Under the pieces are notes generated by a model, which saw nothing but the letters and a program-made list of their open reading frames with translations, had not been told where the DNA came from and searched no databases. A stretch of 64,000 nt of DNA from Mesobacillus sp. AQ2 (GTDB taxonomy: Bacteria; Bacillota; Bacilli; Bacillales; Cytobacillaceae), in NCBI RefSeq assembly GCF_030122805.1, contig NZ_CP126080.1, forward strand, positions 3,043,001 through 3,107,000, given 5' to 3'. Below are positions 8,817 to 15,595 of this stretch, in pieces. Made by a program: the position numbers and the translations under genes. Each line of letters opens with the position of its first letter. The first letter of the stretch is position 1.

Positions 8817-8926
8817 CCGTTTCACCCCATTTTATCTGTTTCCATCATCTTATCATACTTTTCTGATATTTTGGTTTACGAAATTCAGAAAGGCTTTTTT
8901 CGCCTTGTTTGTTGCTTTTAATGCAT

Positions 8927-8955
8927 AAAAAAACAACAGGCGAACCTGTTGTTTT
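8927..8955 (-). terminator. Intrinsic terminator of the DUF2249 gene
   Basis: On the minus strand AACAACAGG, loop TTCG, CCTGTTGTT, then seven T. It lies 25 bases past the DUF2249 stop and separates it from the M32 gene. Confidence 0.85.
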
Positions 8956-8980
8956 CATGGAATCAGAGGTTATATTTCTT

Positions 8981-9214
8981 TTATTTCCTTTTCCCGATTG
9001 CTACACGCCATGTTTCCGGGCCTTCTTCAAGATACTCCCATGAAAAAGCTTCTGGGCGTTCCATCATGAACTGATATTGAAGCGGCCTTGGGTCATGGTC
9101 ATTGACAATTTGCATGAATTCTCCTGGCTTAAGTGAATCAAAGTTTTGGAATATAGTAGGGTGTTTTTCCCGTGGTGCAAAATCAGGAACATTGATAATT
9201 ACGTTGAAAGTCAT
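8981..9214 (-). CDS. DUF2249 domain protein (77 aa), Crp/Fnr-linked
   Basis: A 77-residue single-domain protein with the DUF2249 signature: V-P-D-x2-P-R-E-K-H-P-x-I-F, then L-K-P-G-E and N-D-H-D-P-R-P-L. The fold is related to SirA/TusA, and members often occur beside denitrification, hemerythrin or nitrite genes. Function is unknown; the conserved H-D-P-x-P-L motif may bind a metal or ligand (inferred). A Crp/Fnr-type site at 9280-9295 with a perfect TATAAT strongly suggests anaerobic or NO-induced expression. Two further DUF2249 genes lie at 13 kb. The ribosome site is GGAGAGAGGG. Confidence 0.88.
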   Translation of the reverse strand: MTFNVIINVPDFAPREKHPTIFQNFDSLKPGEFMQIVNDHDPRPLQYQFMMERPEAFSWEYLEEGPETWRVAIGKRK

Positions 9215-9252
9215 TTCCCTCTCTCCTTCGAATCTATTTTCTTTTCATTTTC

Positions 9253-9295
9253 ATTATAGAACCGACCCGTACCCCAGGTAGTGAGCGCCGTCACA
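9253..9295 (-). promoter_or_regulatory. Crp/Fnr-type site and -10 element of the DUF2249 gene
   Basis: AGTGAGCGCCGTCACA at 9280-9295 matches TGTGA-N6-TCACA at 9 of 10 positions. A perfect TATAAT (minus strand, 9258-9253) is centred 32 bp downstream, so the activator would bind near -41.5. No -35 hexamer is needed in this arrangement. Confidence 0.75.
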
Positions 9296-9408
9296 GTTCT
9301 ACTATGACATCCCTCATTCATGACTTGCCTTAATTCAGTCGAAAAATCGACTTTTAAAAAAGGAACTCCGGGCAAGAACAAGAATTATTTTAATAGGGAG
9401 GGATCTAT

Positions 9409-9543
9409 TTGAAAGAATTGGTTGGAAACTGTGATAAATGCGGAAAAGAAATTTATTGCATGGACGGCTTTTTGAATGGAATACATGAACATGGTAAATT
9501 GCTTTGTTTTGAATGCGAAAAAAACACCAAAGAAGAGTCGTAG
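9409..9543 (+). CDS. Small zinc-ribbon-like protein (44 aa)
   Basis: TTG start with GGGAGGG 7 bases upstream; the frame reads M-K-E-L-V-G-N-C-D-K-C-G and later L-C-F-E-C-E-K-N. Two C-x2-C pairs separated by 24 residues (C8/C11 and C33/C36) suggest one zinc site; an extra Cys and two His lie between them. It is transcribed away from the DUF2249 gene and towards norB. I do not recognise a named family. Ribosome site, cysteine pattern and following terminator support it being real. Confidence 0.6.
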   Translation: MKELVGNCDKCGKEIYCMDGFLNGIHEHGKLLCFECEKNTKEES

Positions 9544-9562
9544 TCAGAAAGTCTCAATCGCG

Positions 9563-9611
9563 TTTTCGGCCAGCTCAAGTCGTTCTTTGACTCAATTGGC
9601 CGGACCGATCA
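9563..9611. repeat. Fragment related to dispersed repeat family C
   Basis: Contains the hairpin core seen in the family C copies (CAAGTCGTTCTTTGACT flanked by GGCC arms, ending GGACCGA). It sits between the small zinc-ribbon gene and the shared terminator. It is short and diverged, so membership is tentative. Confidence 0.4.
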
Positions 9612-9616
9612 AGTAA

Positions 9617-9654
9617 AGAAACCGCAAAGCGATATCACTTTGCGGTTTCTTTGT
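9617..9654. terminator. Bidirectional terminator between the zinc-ribbon gene and norB
   Basis: AAGAAACCGCAAAG, an 8-base loop, then the full complement, with T-rich flanks on both sides. It serves norB on the minus strand (stop at 9655) and the small plus-strand gene. Confidence 0.85.
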
Positions 9655-12018
9655 TTATTCTTCTTCGACTGCAAGGTCTTTAACAGGAAGCTTTTCTTCT
9701 TCCTTGTGGGTTACTTTTCTCAGATTGAAAAGCGCCTTAATGCTGAATACTGCCAGGGCTGCAACACCAATCAAGAAAATCGTGTCCGGAATGGCCCTTA
9801 ATGTCAGCAGCATTTGGACTGTATCCTGCTGCAGGAATGCAGCTGAACGGGAAGCAGCATATCCATTAAAGAAAGCCTCTTTAATCTGAAGGTAACCAAC
9901 CGGAAGCAAGGATAGGAATACCATGCCCGCCAGGCCGACGTTCAGCATGATGACGATGAATTTGACCCATTTATCGCTCCATTTTTCAGGCTTGACGATA
10001 TTACGCAATGAGTAGATCAGCACCGCTCCTGCAAACATGCCATAAACGCCCATCATTGAAGCGTGGCCATGTGTTGGAGTAAGGAACTGTCCGTGTTCAA
10101 AGAAGCTGACTGCCGGCAGGTTGATCAGGAAGCCCAATACACCAGCACCGACAAGGTTCCAAACTGCTACCGAAATCAAGAACCAGAACGTGCCTTTGTA
10201 TGGGAAATCCACACCGCCGTCACGCATCATTTTATATTGTTCATACGCCTCTAAAATCAACAGAGTCAATGGAATGACTTCAAGTGCTGAAAAGACTGCT
10301 CCCAATGCGATCCATACTTCAGCTGACCCGTTGTAATAGTAGTGGTGACCGATCCCGATGACGCCTGCTCCCATCAGCAGGATCAACTGGAAGTACAATG
10401 CCCTTACAGTCGATTTCTTTGTCACAAGCTTCATTTGCACCATCAAGAAACCAATGACAACGACTGCGAAAACCTCGAAAATTCCTTCTACCCATAAATG
10501 GATGATCCACCAGCGCCAGTAGTCGGCAAAAGTATAATGTGTACCCGGATTGATCATGAAAGCAAAGAAGTAAAATGCCGGGACTGCGATTGCCGAGTAG
10601 AATAACAGGTGAATCAAGCCACCTTTGTCAGACTCCCTCTTCAATCCGCTCTTGATGCCGCGGAATACGATGAATAACCAAATCAGCATGCCGACAGCGA
10701 GTATGAATTGCCAGATGCGTCCAAGTTCAAGATATTCCCATCCCTGATGTCCAAGCAGGAACCAATTGTTGCCCAGGTAACCGTTGGCACCAAGCCATTG
10801 GCCAATCATGCTGCCAGCGACAAGTACAACCAATGCCCAGAACAATATATCGACAAGCAATCCCTGGCGTTTCGGCTCATGTCCTCCTACAAGCGGTGCC
10901 ATGAAAATTCCCATGCCAAGCCATGCTGTCGCTATCCAGAAAATAGCAAGCTGCAAGTGGAAACCTTTCGTGATGTTAAATGGAAGGATGTCATGGACCC
11001 ATTTCATCCCGAAGAAACTGTCAGGTTCGATATAATAGTGTGCCAATAATGCACCAAACATGGACTGGACAAAGAACAAAACAGATACAATCGCAAAATA
11101 TTTGGCTGTTTTCCTTTGCGAAGAAGTCAGCGGCATCTTCTTCAAATCAATCTTAGGGAAGTTGCCCTCGGTATATGCCTCCTGCATACCAAGATGATAG
11201 CGATAGAAAACAAACAGGATCAAGCCTACAAAGAAAATCAATAAGGTTACGCTTGCACCGCTCCACCAGACGGCCGAGAATGACATTGTGTTTCCAGCGT
11301 CTTCATAATATGGCCAGTTATTTGTATAAGTGATTTTATCATCAGGTCTTTGGGTACTTGATAACCACGCTGTCCAGAAGAAGAAATCAGAGATCTGTCC
11401 AATCTGGTCACCCTTAGCTACCCAGGCACGCTCTCCATCCGGCATATGCTTTTCCTGGATCAAGCCTGCCTTAAGGCCCCAATTATCACCCTTCGTAAAA
11501 ATAGTATGGTAAAACTCTTTTACCTTTTGATGCCCGAACACTTGTGCATCAGTCAATACCAAATGGTCTTCATCCGGATCATAACGATTCTCCCGCATTT
11601 CCTTCATGACCCGTTCCCGGATGATTGTCTGGTCATCCTTGTTCAAATCTTTAAAGTCCTTCTGATATTCTTCCTGAGACCTGAAATCCTGCATACCTTC
11701 AGTGTATATCTCAAGCGCTTCTGCCGTATAGTCTGGGCCCATATATGACCCATGGCCCAACACTGTTCCATAATCCATCAGGCCGTACTTCTGGAATACC
11801 GCCTGGCCGCCTACGATACTATCTTTCGTAAAAATGACATCCCCTTTTTCGCTTGTAACTTCAAGCGGCCTCGGAGCCATTTCTTTAAAGATCCAGTAAC
11901 CCCCTGTCAGGAGTACTGTAAAGCTTAATAATAAAGTAATAATGAGTACAGATTTCAGCAGTGAGTTTCTATTTTTCTTGACTACTGCCTTTGTGGATGT
12001 CCCATGCTGGATTTCCAT
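9655..12018 (-). CDS. norB: Quinol-dependent nitric oxide reductase (qNOR)
   Basis: A 787-residue single-subunit NO reductase of the heme-copper oxidase superfamily, reducing 2 NO to N2O with electrons from menaquinol. The N-terminal part (one helix, then a soluble domain to about residue 245) replaces the NorC cytochrome c and has no C-x2-C-H heme c site. In the catalytic part are H354 (low-spin heme), H507 with E511 (H-L-W-V-E, FeB site), H558-H559 (FeB) and H650/H652 (hemes). The Glu and absence of the oxidase Tyr mark it as a NOR. It is divergent from a Crp/Fnr gene, with Crp/Fnr and Fur-like sites between. It may serve detoxification or denitrification; no nitrite reductase is visible here. 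Confidence 0.94.
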   Translation of the reverse strand: MEIQHGTSTKAVVKKNRNSLLKSVLIITLLLSFTVLLTGGYWIFKEMAPRPLEVTSEKGDVIFTKDSIVGGQAVFQKYGLMDYGTVLGHGSYMGPDYTAEALEIYTEGMQDFRSQEEYQKDFKDLNKDDQTIIRERVMKEMRENRYDPDEDHLVLTDAQVFGHQKVKEFYHTIFTKGDNWGLKAGLIQEKHMPDGERAWVAKGDQIGQISDFFFWTAWLSSTQRPDDKITYTNNWPYYEDAGNTMSFSAVWWSGASVTLLIFFVGLILFVFYRYHLGMQEAYTEGNFPKIDLKKMPLTSSQRKTAKYFAIVSVLFFVQSMFGALLAHYYIEPDSFFGMKWVHDILPFNITKGFHLQLAIFWIATAWLGMGIFMAPLVGGHEPKRQGLLVDILFWALVVLVAGSMIGQWLGANGYLGNNWFLLGHQGWEYLELGRIWQFILAVGMLIWLFIVFRGIKSGLKRESDKGGLIHLLFYSAIAVPAFYFFAFMINPGTHYTFADYWRWWIIHLWVEGIFEVFAVVVIGFLMVQMKLVTKKSTVRALYFQLILLMGAGVIGIGHHYYYNGSAEVWIALGAVFSALEVIPLTLLILEAYEQYKMMRDGGVDFPYKGTFWFLISVAVWNLVGAGVLGFLINLPAVSFFEHGQFLTPTHGHASMMGVYGMFAGAVLIYSLRNIVKPEKWSDKWVKFIVIMLNVGLAGMVFLSLLPVGYLQIKEAFFNGYAASRSAAFLQQDTVQMLLTLRAIPDTIFLIGVAALAVFSIKALFNLRKVTHKEEEKLPVKDLAVEEE

Positions 12019-12106
12019 CTTCCCTGCATCCCCTTCCTAATTTGTTTTACATACCAAGCTTAAAGCGAAATGAAAATGGAGTTTGTGAACTACCTCATGC
12101 AGCAGG

Positions 12107-12122
12107 TGTGATATTTCCCACA
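12107..12122. promoter_or_regulatory. Crp/Fnr-type site in the norB/regulator divergent region
   Basis: TGTGATATTTCCCACA matches TGTGA-N6-TCACA at 9 of 10 positions. It lies 89 bases before norB. At the 32-bp position seen elsewhere the minus strand reads only CAAACT, so the norB -10 is weak or differently placed. Confidence 0.6.
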
Positions 12123-12126
12123 GCAG

Positions 12127-12141
12127 TGAGAATTATTTTCA
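12127..12141. promoter_or_regulatory. Fur-like box in the norB/regulator divergent region
   Basis: TGAGAATTATTTTCA matches the 7-1-7 Fur consensus TGATAATNATTATCA at 12 of 14 defined positions. It sits between the two Crp/Fnr-type sites. AT-rich sequence makes chance matches possible. Confidence 0.4.
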
Positions 12142-12155
12142 AGAAAACTTCAAAA

Positions 12156-12198
12156 TATGATTCAGGTCACTTAGCACTCACTTTGCAGTTGATAAAAT
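12156..12198 (+). promoter_or_regulatory. Crp/Fnr-type half-conserved site and -10 before the regulator gene
   Basis: TATGATTCAGGTCACT (12156-12171) matches TGTGA-N6-TCACA at 8 of 10 positions, and TAAAAT (12193-12198) is centred 32 bp downstream. Together they suggest autoregulation of the Crp/Fnr gene starting at 12239. Confidence 0.45.
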
Positions 12199-12238
12199 CT
12201 ATAGTAGAAACTTAAACCGAAATAAGGAGCAGATTCAT

Positions 12239-12928
12239 ATGCATATATCCCAAATCAGGCAGCAATTAAAGGCAGTTCCTATTTTTAAAGAACTATCTCC
12301 AGAGGAACTTGATCCGATCGTTGAAATTGCCCAGCCACGATTCTTTAAAAATAAAATGTATGCGTTCATGCAGGGGGACCCGCTTGACCGTGTGTTCTTC
12401 ATCCATTCAGGGAAGGTGAAAATCTATAAGACCGATTCATCCGGAAGAGAACAAATAGTTTCCGTTCTGGAGACTGGAGAAATGTTCCCTCATGCCGGCT
12501 TCTTTAGAAAAGGTCAGTATCCAGCACATGCAGAAATGATGGAAGACACTCAAATGATTGTCGTGCCAATATCTAGATTCGAAGAAATCCTGGTATCCTA
12601 TCCCGAGCTTTCCATTAAGTTATTCAGGGTTCTGGGAGAAAAAATCATTGATTTACAAGCTCGTCTTGAAGAACAAATCCTCCATAATACGTACGAGCAA
12701 ATCATTATGCTCTTGCTGAGGCTTTGCAAAACAAATGGCGAAAAGCTGGAACGTGGCTTTAAATTGACCACCCATTTCACTAATAAAGAATTCGCCAACA
12801 TGATTGGAACCTCACGCGAAACCGTCAGCAGGACAATCAATTATTTAAAAAAGAAGGAATTTATAAGTGTTGAGATGGATGGCACCTACTTGATCGACCA
12901 TGAAAAATTGCATCAGGAATTATTTTGA
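12239..12928 (+). CDS. Crp/Fnr family transcriptional regulator 1
   Basis: A 229-residue regulator with an N-terminal cyclic-nucleotide-type beta-roll (about 12-118), a dimerisation helix (about 123-155) and a C-terminal winged helix (about 160-225). The recognition helix T-S-R-E-T-V-S-R carries R193, E194 and R198, the CRP-type pattern that reads TGTGA half-sites, which occur around this island. It has a single Cys (C163), so an Fnr-type Fe-S cluster is unlikely. The sensor may be heme- or NO-based, as in DNR/NnrR (inferred). It is very similar to the paralogue at 23184, including an E-M-F-P-H-x-G-F-F-R-K-G segment. The ribosome site is AAGGAG. Confidence 0.9.
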   Translation: MHISQIRQQLKAVPIFKELSPEELDPIVEIAQPRFFKNKMYAFMQGDPLDRVFFIHSGKVKIYKTDSSGREQIVSVLETGEMFPHAGFFRKGQYPAHAEMMEDTQMIVVPISRFEEILVSYPELSIKLFRVLGEKIIDLQARLEEQILHNTYEQIIMLLLRLCKTNGEKLERGFKLTTHFTNKEFANMIGTSRETVSRTINYLKKKEFISVEMDGTYLIDHEKLHQELF

Positions 12929-12952
12929 CCACTTGCAAAAAATCTCTTGTTA

Positions 12953-12995
12953 AGTGATTCACATCACGGAAGTTTATATTGAAAATGATTATCAT
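12953..12995 (+). promoter_or_regulatory. Crp/Fnr-type site and -10 of the DUF2249/membrane cassette
   Basis: AGTGATTCACATCACG (12953-12968) has perfect inner arms GTGA-N6-TCAC. TATCAT (12990-12995) is centred 32 bp downstream, again placing the activator near -41.5. It starts 25 bases after the stop of regulator 1, so the cassette probably has its own promoter. Confidence 0.7.
12980..12994 (+). promoter_or_regulatory. Fur-like box overlapping the cassette -10
   Basis: TGAAAATGATTATCA matches the B. subtilis Fur 7-1-7 consensus TGATAATNATTATCA at 13 of 14 defined positions. It covers the TATCAT -10 element, so a bound Fur would block RNA polymerase. A PerR or Zur box fits less well. Confidence 0.6.
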
Positions 12996-13033
12996 TTAAC
13001 TATACCAACTATCGTATCGAGGAGTGGAATCCA

Positions 13034-13273
13034 ATGGAACAAAAAACGATTGAACTGGATGTCAGAGAAGATATCAATAACAAGCTGGAGCCTTTCCAGA
13101 AAATCATGGAGGCGATTGGGGAGTTGAACTTGAACGATGTGCTTGTGCTTCATGCCCCCTTCAAGCCTGTTCCCCTCTATGGAGTTTTAAGGGCAAAAGG
13201 GTTTGACCATGAGGTTGAAAAAATTGAAGCTAAACATTATAAAATCATTTTCACCAAAACGGGAGGAAAATAA
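13034..13273 (+). CDS. DUF2249 domain protein (79 aa)
   Basis: A 79-residue DUF2249 protein: opening V-R-E-D, then N-L-N-D-V-L-V-L-H-A-P-F-K-P-V-P-L, with the usual closing beta strand. The N-D-H-D-P motif of the 8981 paralogue is replaced by L-H-A-P-F-K-P, so any metal-binding residues differ. It is first in a tight cassette (1 base to the next gene) under Crp/Fnr-type and Fur-like control. GAGGAGTGG precedes the ATG. Function is unknown; the context points to NO or low-oxygen metabolism. Confidence 0.85.
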   Translation: MEQKTIELDVREDINNKLEPFQKIMEAIGELNLNDVLVLHAPFKPVPLYGVLRAKGFDHEVEKIEAKHYKIIFTKTGGK

Positions 13274-13274
13274 G

Positions 13275-13490
13275 ATGGTACTTGATAATAGAGGGCTAGA
13301 GCCGCCTCAGCCAATGATGCGGACCCTCGCTGCACTGGAGGAGCTTGATGAGGGACAGACACTGACCATCATAAATGACCGTCGACCTATGTTTCTGTTC
13401 GAGCAGCTGGATGAACTGGGGTACCTTTATTTGACAGAACAACAGGAAGACGGAAGTTACCGTGTGACGATTTCCCGAAAAGCGGGGTGA
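13275..13490 (+). CDS. DUF2249 domain protein (71 aa)
   Basis: A second, shorter DUF2249 protein in tandem: L-E-P-P-Q-P-M-M-R-T-L, then L-D-E-G-Q and I-N-D-R-R-P-M-F-L. The ATG at 13275 is chosen because GGGAGG lies 8 bases upstream, overlapping the end of the previous gene; an in-frame ATG at 13203 inside that gene has no ribosome site. It is followed after 5 bases by the membrane protein. The two neighbouring DUF2249 proteins are dissimilar enough to suggest a hetero-pair rather than a recent duplication (inferred). Confidence 0.85.
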   Translation: MVLDNRGLEPPQPMMRTLAALEELDEGQTLTIINDRRPMFLFEQLDELGYLYLTEQQEDGSYRVTISRKAG

Positions 13491-13495
13491 TTTAA

Positions 13496-14740
13496 ATGTT
13501 TCAGCAAAGCAGAGGCAACGAGACAAATATTAAGCTTCCTTTTTCGTTCATTTTTTTCAGCATGCTTGCATTGATATCTTCACAGCTGCTGATCCTGCTG
13601 AACGGCGACATGCTGATAACAGGCACATTCCGTTTGCCAGCCATTTGGTCTGCTGCCCATTTATTTGTCCTTGGATGGGCATTGATGGTTGCAATGGGCG
13701 CTATGTACCAGCTTGTGCCTGTCGCTTTCCTGACGCCTATCTGGAGCGAAAAATTCGGATTCTGGCAATTTACCGTTACCGCCCTGGGAATCCTGACATT
13801 TGCGACAGTACTTTATCTTCGTCCACAGGATGCCCTTATTCCCGGAATCATGACCTTGACAGGAATCCTGATGTTCCTTGTTCAAATGTTCATGACCCTG
13901 AGAAGCCAGGCAAAACCCAATATACTCACATTGTTTGTCGGCAGCGCTTTATTTTCACTCCTGCTGACCATCACATTGGGAATCACACTGGTAATCAGCA
14001 TGAAAACCGGCTATGCATCAGAATATTACCAGGCCATTTTCAAGACACACATTCTATTGGGCACTGTCGGATGGTTCTCACTGCTGATTTTTGGATTCTC
14101 TTATAAAATGGTACCAATGTTCTCACTTGCCCATGGATTTACCATGAAGCCGGCAGCCTATGTATTCACCTTTTACCTGGCCGGAATCATCATGATGGTT
14201 GCTTCATTCTTTACAGGCAGTCATTTACTGGAAATCCTTGGAACGCTGTTGTTGCTTTCTGGATTTTTAGCTTTCACCTGGCATGTTAAAAAAATCATCG
14301 ATAAACGCGTGAAAAGGAAGCTCGATCGCCCATTCATGTTCGCTTTATTTGCGATTGGCTGCGGGGCAGCAATCCACCTGGCCGCTTTTATGGCCAGTTC
14401 AGTAAATTTGCTGTTAAAAACCGCCGGTCCCATTCTATTATTGTATTTAATCGCCTGGATTGCATTCAGCATCATCGGATACTTGTACAAAATCGTGCCA
14501 TTTCTCTGGTGGACTCATAAATACAGCAAAGAAATCGGCAAAAAGCAAGTACCTGCCTTAAAAGATATGATGGATGAAAAGCTGGCACTTCCACTTTTCA
14601 CTTTGTTCACGGGTGGAACAGTGCTGTTAATCATCTCATTCTTTGTCCAGCTGATGCCAATTTTCTATATTGCCCAAAGCTTGATTCTAATGGCAGGTAT
14701 TTTGTTCAGCTATATCATAGCCAAAGTGTTAACGATTTAA
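13496..14740 (+). CDS. Polytopic membrane protein, NnrS/heme-copper-oxidase-I-like, with three internal repeats
   Basis: A 414-residue protein with about 11-12 transmembrane helices. Three segments share a pattern of a His followed some 16-36 residues later by G-x2-Y-[QK]-[LMI]-V-P: H55 to Y71-Q-L-V-P, H185 to Y203-K-M-V-P, and H294 to Y331-K-I-V-P; a W-W-T-H341 follows the last. Regularly placed membrane histidines recall heme or metal ligands in NnrS and subunit I proteins. It lacks the H-H pair and H-x3-[YE] of true oxidases or NORs. Two DUF2249 genes and a MIP18 gene flank it in one operon. I cannot name the family with certainty; a heme-binding role in NO or copper handling is inferred. 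Confidence 0.75.
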   Translation: MFQQSRGNETNIKLPFSFIFFSMLALISSQLLILLNGDMLITGTFRLPAIWSAAHLFVLGWALMVAMGAMYQLVPVAFLTPIWSEKFGFWQFTVTALGILTFATVLYLRPQDALIPGIMTLTGILMFLVQMFMTLRSQAKPNILTLFVGSALFSLLLTITLGITLVISMKTGYASEYYQAIFKTHILLGTVGWFSLLIFGFSYKMVPMFSLAHGFTMKPAAYVFTFYLAGIIMMVASFFTGSHLLEILGTLLLLSGFLAFTWHVKKIIDKRVKRKLDRPFMFALFAIGCGAAIHLAAFMASSVNLLLKTAGPILLLYLIAWIAFSIIGYLYKIVPFLWWTHKYSKEIGKKQVPALKDMMDEKLALPLFTLFTGGTVLLIISFFVQLMPIFYIAQSLILMAGILFSYIIAKVLTI

Positions 14741-14753
14741 GGAGGAGTTCAAG

Positions 14754-15059
14754 ATGACAGATTTACAAAATAAAATCAGGGAAAACTTAAAGACCGTCTA
14801 TGATCCTGAATTAAACATCAATGTTGTGGATTTGGGGCTGATTTATGATATTGACGTTCCGGAACCACGCACTGCAAGAATTCTGATGACCTTGACGACT
14901 CCAGGCTGTCCTTTGCATGACAGCATTGCCAGCGGAATTAAGTATTGTGTTCAGGGAATGGAGGAAATTGACCACGCTGATGTCCAATTGACATGGGAGC
15001 CTGCCTGGACACCTGACCGGATGACAGAGGATGGAAAAAGACTGTTGCAGGGATTTTAA
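14754..15059 (+). CDS. MIP18 family (DUF59) metal-sulfur cluster assembly protein
   Basis: A 101-residue protein with the MIP18/PaaD/SufT signature: V-Y-D-P-E-L-x-I-N-V-V-D-L-G-L-I-Y near residues 15-31 and the T-T-P-G-C-P-L motif with its conserved Cys near residue 52. Members help assemble or repair Fe-S clusters. As last gene of the DUF2249/membrane cassette it may mature or repair a cluster damaged by NO (inferred). AGGAGG lies 8 bases before the ATG; the gap from the membrane protein gene is 13 bases. A terminator follows. Confidence 0.9.
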   Translation: MTDLQNKIRENLKTVYDPELNINVVDLGLIYDIDVPEPRTARILMTLTTPGCPLHDSIASGIKYCVQGMEEIDHADVQLTWEPAWTPDRMTEDGKRLLQGF

Positions 15060-15071
15060 ATGGGACCAATA

Positions 15072-15110
15072 AAAGAAACGCTTGTTATTCCAAGCGTTTC
15101 TTTGCTTTTT
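15072..15110 (+). terminator. Intrinsic terminator of the DUF2249/membrane cassette
   Basis: AAAGAAACGCTTG, a 6-base loop, its full complement, then TTTGCTTTTT. It ends the operon 12 bases after the MIP18 stop. Confidence 0.9.
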
Positions 15111-15114
15111 ATTT

Positions 15115-15298
15115 GGCTCTTTTCTCAAACTTTGTTGCTATTGACTACAAAATGGAATTGAATGACCTAGTTTTCTTTATAAAATTCAAGCTTAGTATGA
15201 GAAAAGAGCTTGCACACTTAAAAGCGAACTCCAAAATGGCTTTATAGCACGTTAAAATCGGCTTTAAGATTTTAACAACAATCTTTACGAAAACAGCC
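15115..15298 (+). repeat. Dispersed repeat family B, copy 1
   Basis: 184 bp sharing ends and core with 18477-18659 and, inverted, 58998-59181. Ends are GGCTCTTTTC and GAAAACAGCC, imperfect terminal inverted repeats. Inside are two hairpins: CTCTTTTCTCA with its complement about 70 bases later, and GTTAAAATC with GATTTTAAC. There is no coding content. It lies 2 bases past the stop of the 55-residue minus-strand gene. Confidence 0.8.
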
Positions 15299-15300
15299 TT

Positions 15301-15468
15301 TTATTTAGAAGTTGAAAGGCCAAATGACAATGCTTGACGAAGGTTATTTTCTGCTTCTTGCAATTCCGCCGATTGGACATCGTCAGAAGGGAATTCATTA
15401 CGCAAAGCCTCATTACTAGAAGAAAGTGCCTTTGAAATACGCTGGAAATCGATAAAAGAATAATTCAT
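15301..15468 (-). CDS. Small hypothetical protein (55 aa)
   Basis: Frame M-N-Y-S-F-I-D-F-Q-R-I-S-K-A-L, acidic and predicted helical, with L-Q-E-A-E-N-N-L-R-Q-A near the end. The ATG at 15468 is preferred because GGAGG lies 7 bases upstream; an ATG two codons earlier touches that ribosome site. I do not recognise the family; the composition suggests a soluble helical protein. It lies between repeat B1 and the terminator of the methyltransferase gene. Confidence 0.6.
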   Translation of the reverse strand: MNYSFIDFQRISKALSSSNEALRNEFPSDDVQSAELQEAENNLRQALSFGLSTSK

Positions 15469-15543
15469 TGCCATCCCTCCATTCTATGCAAATATGGATT
15501 TATTGTATTCAAAAAAGCGTTGAATTATTCTTGGAACTCAAAG

Positions 15544-15580
15544 AAAAAAATCCCCCTGTCCAAAACAGGAGGAACGCATT
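15544..15580 (-). terminator. Intrinsic terminator of the methyltransferase gene
   Basis: On the minus strand CCTCCTGT pairs with ACAGGGGG across TTTGG, followed by ATTTTTTTC. It lies just past the methyltransferase stop at 15596. Confidence 0.75.
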
Positions 15581-15595
15581 TTTTATTGTGGTAAA

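Noticed and set aside
9241..9260. AT-rich stretch before the DUF2249 gene considered as a Fur box
   Set aside because: Only one half resembles the consensus; it is not palindromic. The TATAAT inside it is better explained as a -10.
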